DNA of 13,623 nucleotides from an uncultured Mollicutes bacterium (GCA_900538885.1 UQAI01000038.1:1-13623), one strand, 5' to 3'. Positions 1 to 7,717 are shown, counted from the first letter of the stretch. The notes: a model not told the origin generated them from the letters alone. Translations and numbers: made by a program.

Positions 1-68
1 AATAATTTCGCTTATAAATAAGATTTTTTTTGTAAAAGTGCAAAGTTATTGACACAATAAAGAAATAA

Positions 69-86
69 CTATCGCAAAAGCGATAG
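69..86 (-). terminator. Rho-independent terminator after tldE
   Basis: A 7-bp perfect inverted repeat (CTATCGC / GCGATAG) with a four-base loop lies ten bases past the tldE stop codon. Read on the minus strand it is followed by a T-rich stretch (TTATTTCTTTATT). The U-tract is interrupted, so termination may be moderate. It fits the end of the tldD-tldE transcript. Confidence 0.7.
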
Positions 87-95
87 CTAATTCTC

Positions 96-1427
96 TTATT
101 TACCTGAAATCATTAAGCCTTTCACCTTAAATGAAGGTGAGGCAATACCATTAAATCGGTCTTTGATATTACTTGCAATTTCTTCTACGTTGTTCATCAT
201 TTCATAGAAATTACCACTGATTACAAATAAAGTAACTGGTTTAGTTTTTACACCATTTTCAATCATAAAACCAGATGCTTGGAGGTTAAAGTCACCAGAA
301 ATAGTATTTAATCCAGCGTGCAAGCCATTAAGTTCTGTTATATAAATACCTTTATCAGTGTTTTTAATTAGTTGTTCTTTACTAATAGTACCAGGTTTTA
401 AATAAAGATTAGTTGGAGTAGTAGTAACACTACTTTTAATTCCTGGTTTAAAACCATTACCAGTTGACACAGTGTTAAAGGCATTTGCGGTTTTTAGACT
501 ATGAAGGAATCCTTTAAACACACCGTTTTCAACAACTGATTTAGTTTGACATGGAACGCCTTCATCATCAAATGGGATTTTAACAATACTTTTATCACAG
601 AAAGGATCATCAATAATTGTAATATTTTCACCAAAAACTTTTTGTCCAACTTTATCTGTCAAACTAGTAACTTTACGTAGTGCACTTTCGCCTACAAAAA
701 TTGATGAAAAAGCTTGTAATAAATCACTAGCCGTATCTTCAGAAAAAACAATTGAGTATTTTCCACTTTCAACCGATTCTGCGCCTAATGAATTTATTGC
801 ATTTTCAACCGCTTCTTTAATGATGCGGTCTTTTTCAATATTATTAAATGTAGTATTAATATCTTGAGCAAATCCCATCGTTACATTCTTGCCGTCAGAG
901 GCTGTGAGTCCTAGAAACGCATACATGTACGATGTCGAACGCTCTAAATCAAGTCCTTTAGAGTTTACAATCCTTACCTTCACTGCATTTTCGGCATATT
1001 GGCAATAGCCAGCCGCAACAATTCTACTATCACTTTCTTTTGCACCACGTTCTAAAGTCTTTAATAATTCTACTTTTTCTTGTAGCGTATGATTTTTATA
1101 ATCTGCTTCCTTGTTTACTACTTTAGGATATTCTTTACTACCTTCATATAAAAATTCTGTTTCAGTAGATGTTAGAGACTTTGCATTTTCAATCAATGTT
1201 TTTAATAAAGTCTCGATTACATCTTTTTCCAAAGTTTCTGTATAAACATAACACATTTTGTTATTATATTTACCTCTAATTGACATGCCAAATGTATTGC
1301 TTGAATTATAGTTCGAAAGTTCACCATTAAAGACTTTAACAGTATTACCTTCTACATTTTCTGAATATAATTCAATTTCTTCGAGTCCAAGTTTGAGTCC
1401 TAAATCGATTATTTCATTATATGTCAT
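96..1427 (-). CDS. tldE: TldE/PmbA-type metalloprotease subunit
   Basis: 443-residue cytosolic protein of the TldD/PmbA (U62) family, of the TldE/PmbA branch. In characterised systems TldE pairs with TldD to form a zinc protease that degrades unfolded or peptide substrates, for example the CcdA antitoxin and the microcin B17 leader in E. coli. The family fold is visible: a FDDEG motif at 286-290, and a C-terminal block at about 404-443 with SGNF and ASPSFKVKG signatures. The HExxxH zinc motif is absent, as expected for TldE, with FVGES near 244-248 at the corresponding region. It is the second gene of a pair: its ATG overlaps the tldD TAA by one base (TAATG), implying translational coupling. 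Length is typical of the family. No RiPP precursor or toxin-antitoxin gene is visible nearby, so the substrate is unknown. Confidence 0.9.
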   Translation of the reverse strand: MTYNEIIDLGLKLGLEEIELYSENVEGNTVKVFNGELSNYNSSNTFGMSIRGKYNNKMCYVYTETLEKDVIETLLKTLIENAKSLTSTETEFLYEGSKEYPKVVNKEADYKNHTLQEKVELLKTLERGAKESDSRIVAAGYCQYAENAVKVRIVNSKGLDLERSTSYMYAFLGLTASDGKNVTMGFAQDINTTFNNIEKDRIIKEAVENAINSLGAESVESGKYSIVFSEDTASDLLQAFSSIFVGESALRKVTSLTDKVGQKVFGENITIIDDPFCDKSIVKIPFDDEGVPCQTKSVVENGVFKGFLHSLKTANAFNTVSTGNGFKPGIKSSVTTTPTNLYLKPGTISKEQLIKNTDKGIYITELNGLHAGLNTISGDFNLQASGFMIENGVKTKPVTLFVISGNFYEMMNNVEEIASNIKDRFNGIASPSFKVKGLMISGK

Positions 1428-2827
1428 TATTTATTACCTCCCTTTCCGCCTACGGTAATATGGGATACGCGAATTGTTGGTTGGCCAACATTAGTAGGGA
1501 TTGATCCACTTTCTGACCCACACATACCATGTGAACATTCAAGATTATCTGCTATCATATCAATATTCATTAATATTTCTGGTCCTGAGCCAACTAAAGT
1601 CGCGCCTCTTACAGGTTTTGTGATTTTACCATCTTCAATTAAATATCCTACTGCAACCGCAAAGTTGAATTCACCAGTAGCGGGGTTAACGGAACCACCT
1701 CCCATTTTTTCAGCATATAATCCATATTTAGTATTTTTGATAATTTTATCAAAGGTACTAGTACCATTTAAGAAATAAGTATTTGTCATACGTGAAGTAG
1801 TTGTATTACGATATGACTCACGACGTGAAGAACCTGTAATAGGATGATTCATCACTTTTGCGTTTTTCTTATCAACTAAATAAGACTTTAGAATACCATT
1901 TTCAATTAGAACATTACATTTACTTGGAGTGCCTTCATCATCAACATTTATTGAACCCCAGGCATTTAGATTAGTACCATCATCGACAGCATTAACAATA
2001 TCACTTGCGATTTTTTGTCCTAGTTTACCACAAAATACCGACATACCTTTTGATACACTTGTTGCTTCAAGTCCGTGTACACAAGCTTCATGAAGGATTA
2101 CACCACCAAAACCATTGTTAATAACAACAGGAATATCGCCACCTGTCATTTCTTCGGCATGTAACATTGTTACTGCATCCTTCGCGGCAGATACACCAAG
2201 ATCAGCTGGATTAATTTCTTCAAACATTTCCATGCCTTGATTACGTCCAAATTGAGCAAAACCAGTTTGCATATCTTTGCCATCGCTAGCTATAGCATTA
2301 CATACTAGTCTGGTGTTAGCTCTTGTATCAGTTTGCCATGTTCCATCGCTTGCGAAAACGAAAATATCTTGAAGTTTTTTGCTTATACGGGTAATGACTT
2401 GTGTAATTTCTTTACTATAAGACATTGCGGCGTGAGCTGCTTTAGTCATAAGACTTATTTCATAGGCATTATTTTCACTTGTATACACTTTAGGATTAAC
2501 TACTTTTTCAACTTTTTTAGTTACAAAGTTTTCCACATTTGCAGTCTTTTTTTCGTTAAAACTTTCAGCAAGTTTCTGCGCTGCTTTTTTAAGATCTTCT
2601 ACCGTGCAATCAGTTAAACTAGCATTAACTTCTATTCTACCTTTATTTACTCGGATTGCGGCACCTTTTACCTTAGATATATTAATTTTTGTAACTTTAT
2701 CAAGCGTCATTTCATAATCTTCATAAGTTGTACTTTCCATAAATACTTCAGCAAATTCTCCGCCTGTAGATAGAGCAATTTCAAGTATTTCTTTTCCTAT
2801 TTCTTTTGTTATACCAAAATTTTTCAT
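1427..2827 (-). CDS. tldD: TldD zinc metalloprotease subunit
   Basis: 466-residue catalytic subunit of the TldD/TldE heterodimeric protease. The zinc motif HExxxH reads HEACVH at residues 246-251. The downstream block ATSVSKGMSVF and the C-terminal MCGSESG segment with Cys436, the expected third zinc ligand, are in place. Most relatives have Gly before the second His (HEAxGH), whereas here it is Val250; the metal ligands themselves are kept. The N-terminal half (about 1-200) is the usual non-catalytic substrate-channel region. The ATG is preceded by AAAGGATGAT, a good ribosome binding site, which fixes the start. It is first in a two-gene unit with tldE, separated from the upstream small gene by a terminator at 2880-2903, so it probably has its own promoter. 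Family assignment is firm; the cellular substrate cannot be inferred. Confidence 0.93.
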   Translation of the reverse strand: MKNFGITKEIGKEILEIALSTGGEFAEVFMESTTYEDYEMTLDKVTKINISKVKGAAIRVNKGRIEVNASLTDCTVEDLKKAAQKLAESFNEKKTANVENFVTKKVEKVVNPKVYTSENNAYEISLMTKAAHAAMSYSKEITQVITRISKKLQDIFVFASDGTWQTDTRANTRLVCNAIASDGKDMQTGFAQFGRNQGMEMFEEINPADLGVSAAKDAVTMLHAEEMTGGDIPVVINNGFGGVILHEACVHGLEATSVSKGMSVFCGKLGQKIASDIVNAVDDGTNLNAWGSINVDDEGTPSKCNVLIENGILKSYLVDKKNAKVMNHPITGSSRRESYRNTTTSRMTNTYFLNGTSTFDKIIKNTKYGLYAEKMGGGSVNPATGEFNFAVAVGYLIEDGKITKPVRGATLVGSGPEILMNIDMIADNLECSHGMCGSESGSIPTNVGQPTIRVSHITVGGKGGNK

Positions 2828-2848
2828 AACATCATCCTTTCTAATATA

Positions 2849-2857
2849 ATTTTAACA
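2849..2857 (-). promoter_or_regulatory. Possible tldD promoter (extended -10 only)
   Basis: On the minus strand the sequence reads TGT-TAAAAT, an extended -10 element, about 22 bases before the tldD ATG. No good -35 hexamer lies 16-18 bases upstream. The region is very AT-rich, so chance matches are likely. A promoter is expected here because a terminator lies immediately upstream (2880-2903). Confidence 0.3.
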
Positions 2858-2879
2858 AAATTATTTTATAAATAAAAGA

Positions 2880-2903
2880 AAAAAGACTTAAAACAGTCTT
2901 TTT
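2880..2903 (-). terminator. Terminator after the SpoVIF-like gene
   Basis: Inverted repeat AAAAAGACT / AGTCTTTTT, with a six-base loop, lies 16 bases past the stop of the small gene at 2920-3159. On the minus strand the right arm ends in a T-run that continues as CTTTTATTTAT. The A/T ends of the stem can supply the U-tract. It separates the small gene from tldD. Confidence 0.65.
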
Positions 2904-2919
2904 CTCTTAATGAAAACGC

Positions 2920-3159
2920 TTATTTTAGATAATTAAACAAATTATCATTAATACCATTTTGCATTATTTCACGAACAATTTTATTTTCTTGAGCTTTATC
3001 AATTGGTTTATTAGCAAGCTTAGACACATCTTTAATGATCTTTCTAATACTCACCTCATCAGAAAGATCCATTGTTCTCACCTTTTCAACTAATTCAAAC
3101 AACTCTTCAGGTTTAATGTTGTTTTCCGAAATAAAACTCATTGCTTTATTAATGTTCAT
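2920..3159 (-). CDS. Small SpoVIF-like (stage VI sporulation protein F family) protein
   Basis: 79-residue soluble, charged, mostly helical protein with no signal peptide or membrane segment. The central pattern, with acidic and positively charged helices around SDEVSIRKII and then LANKPIDKAQENKIVREI, resembles what I remember of the SpoVIF family: 'DE..VR.II..V..LANK...K..EDKIV..I'. SpoVIF of Bacillus subtilis is a small late mother-cell protein needed for coat assembly under GerE. Position supports this, since some Bacillus-group genomes place a SpoVIF-family gene just after gpsA. The start is well supported: GAGGTGA at 3164-3170 lies four bases before the ATG. It is a single-gene transcription unit, with terminators on both sides. 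The call rests on remembered family features, not a search, and a non-sporulation role is possible in an organism that may not sporulate. Confidence 0.55.
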   Translation of the reverse strand: MNINKAMSFISENNIKPEELFELVEKVRTMDLSDEVSIRKIIKDVSKLANKPIDKAQENKIVREIMQNGINDNLFNYLK

Positions 3160-3174
3160 AATTTCACCTCATTA

Positions 3175-3201
3175 CATTCTATGCAATAACCCAAAAAAAG
3201 T
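3175..3201 (-). promoter_or_regulatory. Candidate sigma-K-like promoter for the SpoVIF-like gene
   Basis: Read on the minus strand there is AC, a 16-base spacer, then CATAGAATG. This matches the Bacillus sigma-K pattern (AC, 16-17 bases, CATANNNTA) in all but the last base. A housekeeping reading is weaker: TTTCAC, 18 bases, TAGAAT. The predicted leader would be only about 14 bases and would begin near the ribosome binding site, which is tight. Suggestive only. Confidence 0.3.
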
Positions 3202-3221
3202 GAAAAAAATTTTATAAAAAA

Positions 3222-3249
3222 GGATAGTGAATAACTCATTTCACTATCC
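3222..3249 (-). terminator. Strong terminator after gpsA
   Basis: A perfect 10-bp stem (GGATAGTGAA / TTCACTATCC) with an eight-base loop begins six bases past the gpsA stop codon. On the minus strand it is followed directly by TTTTTTATAAAATTTTTT. This is a textbook Rho-independent terminator closing the cmk-S1, der, gpsA operon. Confidence 0.92.
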
Positions 3250-3255
3250 AAATAA

Positions 3256-4254
3256 CTATTCTTCTTTAAATGAACGCATTAATAATTCATTAACTACATC
3301 TTTTACAGGCATCTTTAAATATATAACCTTATATACCGCCTTAATTATTGGTGCATCTATTTTTAATTCGTCAACTAATTCATTAACCGCAAGAGCTGTT
3401 CTTGCTCCTTCTACTACCATATCCATTGAAGCAATGGTTTCTTCTAAACTTTTTCCACTAGCAAGTTTAACACCTGCTTGAAAGTTTCGCGAATGGTGTG
3501 ATGTTGTCGTAACGATTAAATCGCCAACGCCAGTTAAACCATATAAAGTTTCTTCTTTCGCTCCAAGAGGAACAACAATTCGCCGCATTTCCACAAGGGC
3601 TCTTGCAATAAGTCCAGCTCTAGCGTTGTCACCAAAGCCTAATCCTTCTAACATTCCCGAGGCAATCGCATAAACATTTTTGATTGCAGCGCATAGTTCA
3701 GAACCAATAAGGTCACTACCCGTATACACTCTAAAATTAGTATGATTACTAAATATATGTTGAACGGTTACGGCATCATCTTTATTGTTACTTACAGCAC
3801 AAATGGTTGTAGGTAGTTTTACGATAACTTCTTCCGCATGGCTTGGACCTGTTAAAGCAACAAAGCCTTTAATATAGCTTATGGGAATAATTTCATACAC
3901 AATTTGCGAAATTCGTTTGAAGGTATCTGGCTCAAGACCTTTACTTGTATTAATGAATAGTTTTTTAGTCGTTATAACCTTACTGATTTGTTCTAACACG
4001 CTTCTCATTACTTTTGTAGGAACAGATAAAACAATATAATCAGAAAAATTTATAGCTTCAGAAATATCAAGAGTAGCTTTAATTGAACTATCAATAATTA
4101 CACCAGGTACTTTATGATTTTGATGTTCATTGTTAATTTCATTAATAGTTTGCTCGGTATGGTCAAACAATAAAACTTGATGATGATTTTCACATAAGAT
4201 ATTAGCAAGGGCACAGCCCCAACTACCAGCGCCAATAATAGTAATTTTACTCAT
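3256..4254 (-). CDS. gpsA: Glycerol-3-phosphate dehydrogenase [NAD(P)+]
   Basis: 332-residue cytosolic enzyme that reduces dihydroxyacetone phosphate to sn-glycerol-3-phosphate, the backbone for phospholipids. The N-terminal Rossmann nucleotide-binding motif GAGSWG is at 8-13. TSKGLE at 103-108 contains the conserved Lys105. GPSHAEEV is at 136-143. AIKNVYAIASG at 190-200 contains the catalytic Lys192. GDNARAGLI at 208-216 and SRNFQAG at 255-261 are the expected substrate and cofactor contacts. Length is normal. Its ATG overlaps the der stop by one base (TAATG), so it is translationally coupled as the last gene of the operon, before the strong terminator at 3222-3249. Its product feeds PlsY, encoded at 12345-12989 in this window. 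Confidence 0.97.
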   Translation of the reverse strand: MSKITIIGAGSWGCALANILCENHHQVLLFDHTEQTINEINNEHQNHKVPGVIIDSSIKATLDISEAINFSDYIVLSVPTKVMRSVLEQISKVITTKKLFINTSKGLEPDTFKRISQIVYEIIPISYIKGFVALTGPSHAEEVIVKLPTTICAVSNNKDDAVTVQHIFSNHTNFRVYTGSDLIGSELCAAIKNVYAIASGMLEGLGFGDNARAGLIARALVEMRRIVVPLGAKEETLYGLTGVGDLIVTTTSHHSRNFQAGVKLASGKSLEETIASMDMVVEGARTALAVNELVDELKIDAPIIKAVYKVIYLKMPVKDVVNELLMRSFKEE

Positions 4255-5564
4255 TATTCTTCACGCTTTCTTAAAATGAATTGAATAGGTGTACCATCTA
4301 ATATAAATGCTTCTCTTATTTTATTTTCGAGATAACGCTTATAAGAAAAATGCATATAATTAGGGTCGTTAACAAATAGAACAAAGGCTGGTGGACATGT
4401 ACTTGCTTGAGTTGAATACATAATTCTTAGACGATCACCATTAAATATCGGAGCTTGGTTAGCTATTGTAGCATCTAAAATTACATCATTAAGAATGTTA
4501 GTAGATACTCTACGACTATAATTTTCATATACTTGTTTGATTTGTTCAAATAGTAAATGAACTCGTTCGTTCTTTAACGCTGACACAAAAGCAATAGGAG
4601 CATAGTTCAAGAATACAAACTGTGCTCTTATCTTTTCTTCATATTCTTTCATTGACTTTTCATCTTTTTTAACAGCATCCCATTTATTGACAACAATAAT
4701 TACGCCTTTATTTTGTTCTATTGGCAAGCCAGCAATTCTTTTATCTTGTTCTTCCACTGATTTAGTTCCATCTAAAACGACTAAAACAATACTTGATCTT
4801 TCGATAGCTTTCATAGCCCGTAATACACTGTATTTTTCAGCATTTTCGTATATTTTACCTTGTTTTCTAATACCAGCTGTATCAATTACTACATAGTTCT
4901 CGCCATCGCGAACAAAAGGTGTATCAATAGCATCTCTAGTCGTTCCAGGAATATCACTAACTATTACCCTTTCAGTTCCTAAAATGGCATTAGTTAAAGA
5001 ACTTTTACCAACATTAGGTTGCCCTATAAGACAAAACTCCACCGTATTATCATATCGTTTTAATTTTTTCTCTGGAAGAATGGAAACGATATAGTCAAGC
5101 ATATCACCAAAACCAATACCATGTAATGCACTTATCGCAAATACTTCTTCGACACCTAGATTATAAAATTCATAGATATTATCCATGAATTTTAAATCAT
5201 CTATTTTGTTTGCGGCAACAACCACGGGTTTGGTGGATCGATGAAGAATATTCATAACATCTTCATCTTCCTTAGTTACCCCAACTCTACCATCAACAAC
5301 GAAGATAATCAAATCGGCCTCATCAATAGCAAGAGTTGCTTGCGCTCTAATTTCCTCCATGAATGGAACATTAGATAATTCAATACCACCAGTATCTATC
5401 AAATCAAATTCTTGGTCTAACCATTCGCATTTCGAGTATAAACGATCTCTTGTAATTCCACTTACATCATCTGTAATCGCAAGTTTTTGACCAGCAAGTC
5501 GATTAAATACACTAGATTTACCAACATTAGGACGGCCTACTATCGCAACCGTTCCACGTTTCAT
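4254..5564 (-). CDS. der: Ribosome assembly GTPase Der (EngA)
   Basis: 436-residue GTPase with two tandem G domains and a C-terminal KH-like domain, needed for 50S subunit maturation. Domain 1: G1 GRPNVGKS at 10-17, G3 DTGG at 57-60, G4 NKID at 119-122. Domain 2: G1 GQPNVGKS at 181-188, G3 DTAG at 228-231, G4 NKWD at 293-296. The KH-like domain runs from about 350 to the end. All nucleotide-binding motifs are intact and the length is typical. The ATG overlaps the stop of the upstream cmk-S1 gene by one base (TAATG), and its own stop overlaps gpsA the same way. The order cmk, S1, der, gpsA matches that of Bacillus relatives, with some genes lost between. No internal promoter was recognised. 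Confidence 0.97.
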   Translation of the reverse strand: MKRGTVAIVGRPNVGKSSVFNRLAGQKLAITDDVSGITRDRLYSKCEWLDQEFDLIDTGGIELSNVPFMEEIRAQATLAIDEADLIIFVVDGRVGVTKEDEDVMNILHRSTKPVVVAANKIDDLKFMDNIYEFYNLGVEEVFAISALHGIGFGDMLDYIVSILPEKKLKRYDNTVEFCLIGQPNVGKSSLTNAILGTERVIVSDIPGTTRDAIDTPFVRDGENYVVIDTAGIRKQGKIYENAEKYSVLRAMKAIERSSIVLVVLDGTKSVEEQDKRIAGLPIEQNKGVIIVVNKWDAVKKDEKSMKEYEEKIRAQFVFLNYAPIAFVSALKNERVHLLFEQIKQVYENYSRRVSTNILNDVILDATIANQAPIFNGDRLRIMYSTQASTCPPAFVLFVNDPNYMHFSYKRYLENKIREAFILDGTPIQFILRKREE

Positions 5565-7618
5565 TATTTATCTTCCTTTTTACCAAATAAGTCTAAATCT
5601 TTAAATAAGTCAGCCATAGTTGAAGTAGGAGTTTCTGCTTCTTGTTCTTTATAATACTTATCAAATTCAGCTCTTTCTTTCGCAAGTTCTAATGCTTTAG
5701 CACTTACTAATAATTTAGCACGGCTAGGATCAACATCTAAAACAAGAGCTTCAACTTCAGTACCAATTGGATACATTTCATCAACTTTACCAATACGTTT
5801 AGTTGAAGTTACTTCGCTGATTGGCATAAATCCAGTAACGTTTAAATAATTAACTTTTGCACCACGTTCTTCAATTGTCGCAACTGTTACTTTTACAACA
5901 TCGCCCTTTTTAAGTTTGATTGAACCCCAAGTATTCTCAACTGTAGCACGATGAGATAGACTTACACGTTTTTTCTTATCATCAATTGTTAATACTTGAA
6001 CTTTAATTGAGTCACCTTCATTAAATTTACCGTCAAGTTTATCGTTAACTAGCCAAGAATATTCACTACGAGGCATTAAACCTGAGTAATCTTCGGTTAA
6101 TTTGATGATTAAACCAGCATCGATAATTTTGCTTACAACGCCATCAAATACATCGCCAACATGGTATTTATCTTTTAATACTTCCCAAGGATGAGGAGTT
6201 AAAGCTCTAACTGAAAGACCGATTTTATCGCCTTCCATTTTTATAATCTTAGCTTTTACAGTATCATTTACTTTATATAATTCATTTGCGTCTTTAACCA
6301 TTTTATGACTCATTTCAGATACATGTAGTAAACCAGTTAAACCATTAAATGCAACAATAGCACCATAAGGTTTCACATCAATTACTGTACCTTCAACGAT
6401 ATCACCAACGTTTACTTTTGATAAAGCTTCTTCTTTAGCTAATCTTTGTTTCTTCTTCATTGCAAGAATGCTTGATACTGTAACTTGCATTTTATCAGTA
6501 TTAACATAAGTTACGACAACATCAAGAGTTTGACCAACTAATTTTCTTAAAGCTTCTTCATTTAAATCAACATTTTTAATAGGTAAGAATGCTTTTAAAT
6601 CGTGGTAAGTAACATCAGCACCAATACGCGATACTCTTGATACTTTAACTGAAATAATTTCATCCTTTTCTTTTAATTCTTCGAAAATTTTTAATTTTGC
6701 TTTCTCAGCTTCTAATTTTGTTGATAAAATGTAAAGTGGTTCACCAGTTTTACGATCTTTTGCTATTTGCTTAACTTGGGCTTCAAACTCTTGGCCTTCG
6801 TTGTAATTATCTCTTAATTTTTGACCTTCAACGTAACCTGCTAAGTCATTAGGATAAATAACTGCCTTTTCTCCTCCATTTAATTCAAGATAGACTGCAT
6901 CTTTTGTAACATTTAAAATGCGTCCTTTTACATTTTGTCCTTCATAAATTTTTTCATTGTTCATAATTTTAAAGCCCCTTTCACTTACTAAATAAATAAT
7001 TTCATTAACAACTTCTTCAATTGACATATTTGAAGAATCAATAATAACAGCATCATCAGCAACTCGGAGTGGACTAATGGCTCTTGTTGAGTCCTTGGTA
7101 TCTCTAACGATAATCTCATTTATCGTTTCTTCCAAACTTTGCACAACACCTTTCTCAGCACGTTCAATCATCCTACGATATGCTCTGCATTCCACTGTCG
7201 CATCAAGGTATATTTTTAAATCAGCATTCGGCAAAACTACGGTACCGATATCTCTACCATCCATTACGACATTTTTTGAATTGCTTATTTTTCGTTGATA
7301 CTCTACTAAAAAGTCTCTAACCGTTTTAATTTTCGATGGAGTAGAAACTTGATTAGTAACTTCAATCGATCTAATCGCTTCACTAACATCTTCATGATCT
7401 AAAATAACACGACCATTTTCAATGTCTAAATAAGTATCCTTTAAAAACTCGTAACTTTCTTCTTTTTCTAAATCCACACCAAGTCTTAATGCTTTAAGCG
7501 TAATAGCACGATACATCGCTCCTGTATCAATGTACTCAAAGTTTAAGCGTTTAGCGAGAATCTTAGAAATTGTAGATTTACCCGCTCCAGCAGGTCCGTC
7601 AATTGCAATTTTAAACAT
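5564..7618 (-). CDS. cmk: Cytidylate kinase fused to five-domain S1 RNA-binding protein
   Basis: 684-residue fusion. Residues 1 to about 216 are a complete (d)CMP kinase: Walker A GPAGAGKST at 8-16, DTGAMYRA at 31-38, DGRDIG at 120-125, and the SPLRVADDA region at 182-190. Its length equals a free Cmk (about 220). Residues about 224-641 hold five S1/OB-fold repeats (about 226-300, 318-385, 404-472, 487-556, 570-641), like ribosomal protein S1 or Bacillus YpfD. A charged tail ends in DLDLFGKKEDK. Cmk phosphorylates CMP/dCMP; S1 domains bind mRNA. Start choice: an ATG at 7627 lies one base after GAGGT, too close, while the ATG at 7618 has that site at about ten bases and begins like known Cmk proteins. 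In Bacillus the two are adjacent separate genes. The junction keeps an internal ribosome binding site (6962-6981). First gene of the operon with der and gpsA. Confidence 0.9.
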   Translation of the reverse strand: MFKIAIDGPAGAGKSTISKILAKRLNFEYIDTGAMYRAITLKALRLGVDLEKEESYEFLKDTYLDIENGRVILDHEDVSEAIRSIEVTNQVSTPSKIKTVRDFLVEYQRKISNSKNVVMDGRDIGTVVLPNADLKIYLDATVECRAYRRMIERAEKGVVQSLEETINEIIVRDTKDSTRAISPLRVADDAVIIDSSNMSIEEVVNEIIYLVSERGFKIMNNEKIYEGQNVKGRILNVTKDAVYLELNGGEKAVIYPNDLAGYVEGQKLRDNYNEGQEFEAQVKQIAKDRKTGEPLYILSTKLEAEKAKLKIFEELKEKDEIISVKVSRVSRIGADVTYHDLKAFLPIKNVDLNEEALRKLVGQTLDVVVTYVNTDKMQVTVSSILAMKKKQRLAKEEALSKVNVGDIVEGTVIDVKPYGAIVAFNGLTGLLHVSEMSHKMVKDANELYKVNDTVKAKIIKMEGDKIGLSVRALTPHPWEVLKDKYHVGDVFDGVVSKIIDAGLIIKLTEDYSGLMPRSEYSWLVNDKLDGKFNEGDSIKVQVLTIDDKKKRVSLSHRATVENTWGSIKLKKGDVVKVTVATIEERGAKVNYLNVTGFMPISEVTSTKRIGKVDEMYPIGTEVEALVLDVDPSRAKLLVSAKALELAKERAEFDKYYKEQEAETPTSTMADLFKDLDLFGKKEDK
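6962..6981 (-). promoter_or_regulatory. Internal ribosome binding site and ATG at the Cmk-S1 junction
   Basis: On the minus strand AAAGGGG lies ten bases before an in-frame ATG (codon 219 of the fusion). This is precisely where Cmk ends and the S1 part begins. The ATG would start a free 466-residue S1-domain protein. There is no stop codon between the Cmk part and this ATG, so translation can also read straight through. It may be a relic of once-separate genes or a working internal start. Confidence 0.6.
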
Positions 7619-7641
7619 ATTTCTCATACCTCAACCAAAGT

Positions 7642-7670
7642 ATTATAGCATATATTAATTCTTTTTTCAA
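7642..7670 (-). promoter_or_regulatory. Promoter of the cmk-S1, der, gpsA operon
   Basis: On the minus strand: -35 TTGAAA (7665-7670), a 17-base spacer, and -10 TATAAT (7642-7647) preceded by TGC, an extended -10. This is a near-consensus housekeeping sigma-A-type promoter. Predicted transcription starts near 7635, about 17 bases before the chosen cmk ATG at 7618, which also favours that start over 7627. Confidence 0.88.
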
Positions 7671-7690
7671 CTTTTATTAACTACAAAATA

Positions 7691-7712
7691 TCGTGAGGGA
7701 TTATCCTCACGA
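7691..7712 (-). terminator. Terminator after parC
   Basis: An 8-bp perfect stem (TCGTGAGG / CCTCACGA) with a six-base loop lies five bases past the parC stop. On the minus strand it is followed by TATTTTGTAGTTAAT, a weak T-tract. It separates parE-parC from the downstream cmk promoter. Confidence 0.75.
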
Positions 7713-7717
7713 CATTC

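Noticed and set aside
49..54. TTGACA on the plus strand as a -35 element
   Set aside because: No -10-like hexamer lies at 16-18 bases downstream; the region there is the tldE terminator hairpin. A weak minus-strand promoter for a gene left of the window cannot be judged.
2333..2617. Plus-strand open frame of 94 codons opposite tldD
   Set aside because: Low-complexity Phe/Cys/Ile-rich translation antisense to a conserved gene, with no ribosome binding site seen.
3227..3481. Plus-strand open frame of 84 codons opposite the end of gpsA
   Set aside because: It starts within the gpsA terminator and is antisense to a conserved gene; composition is typical of a shadow frame.
7619..7627. cmk start three codons upstream at 7627
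   Set aside because: GAGGT would be only about one base from that ATG and the leader only about eight bases; the ATG at 7618 has correct spacing.
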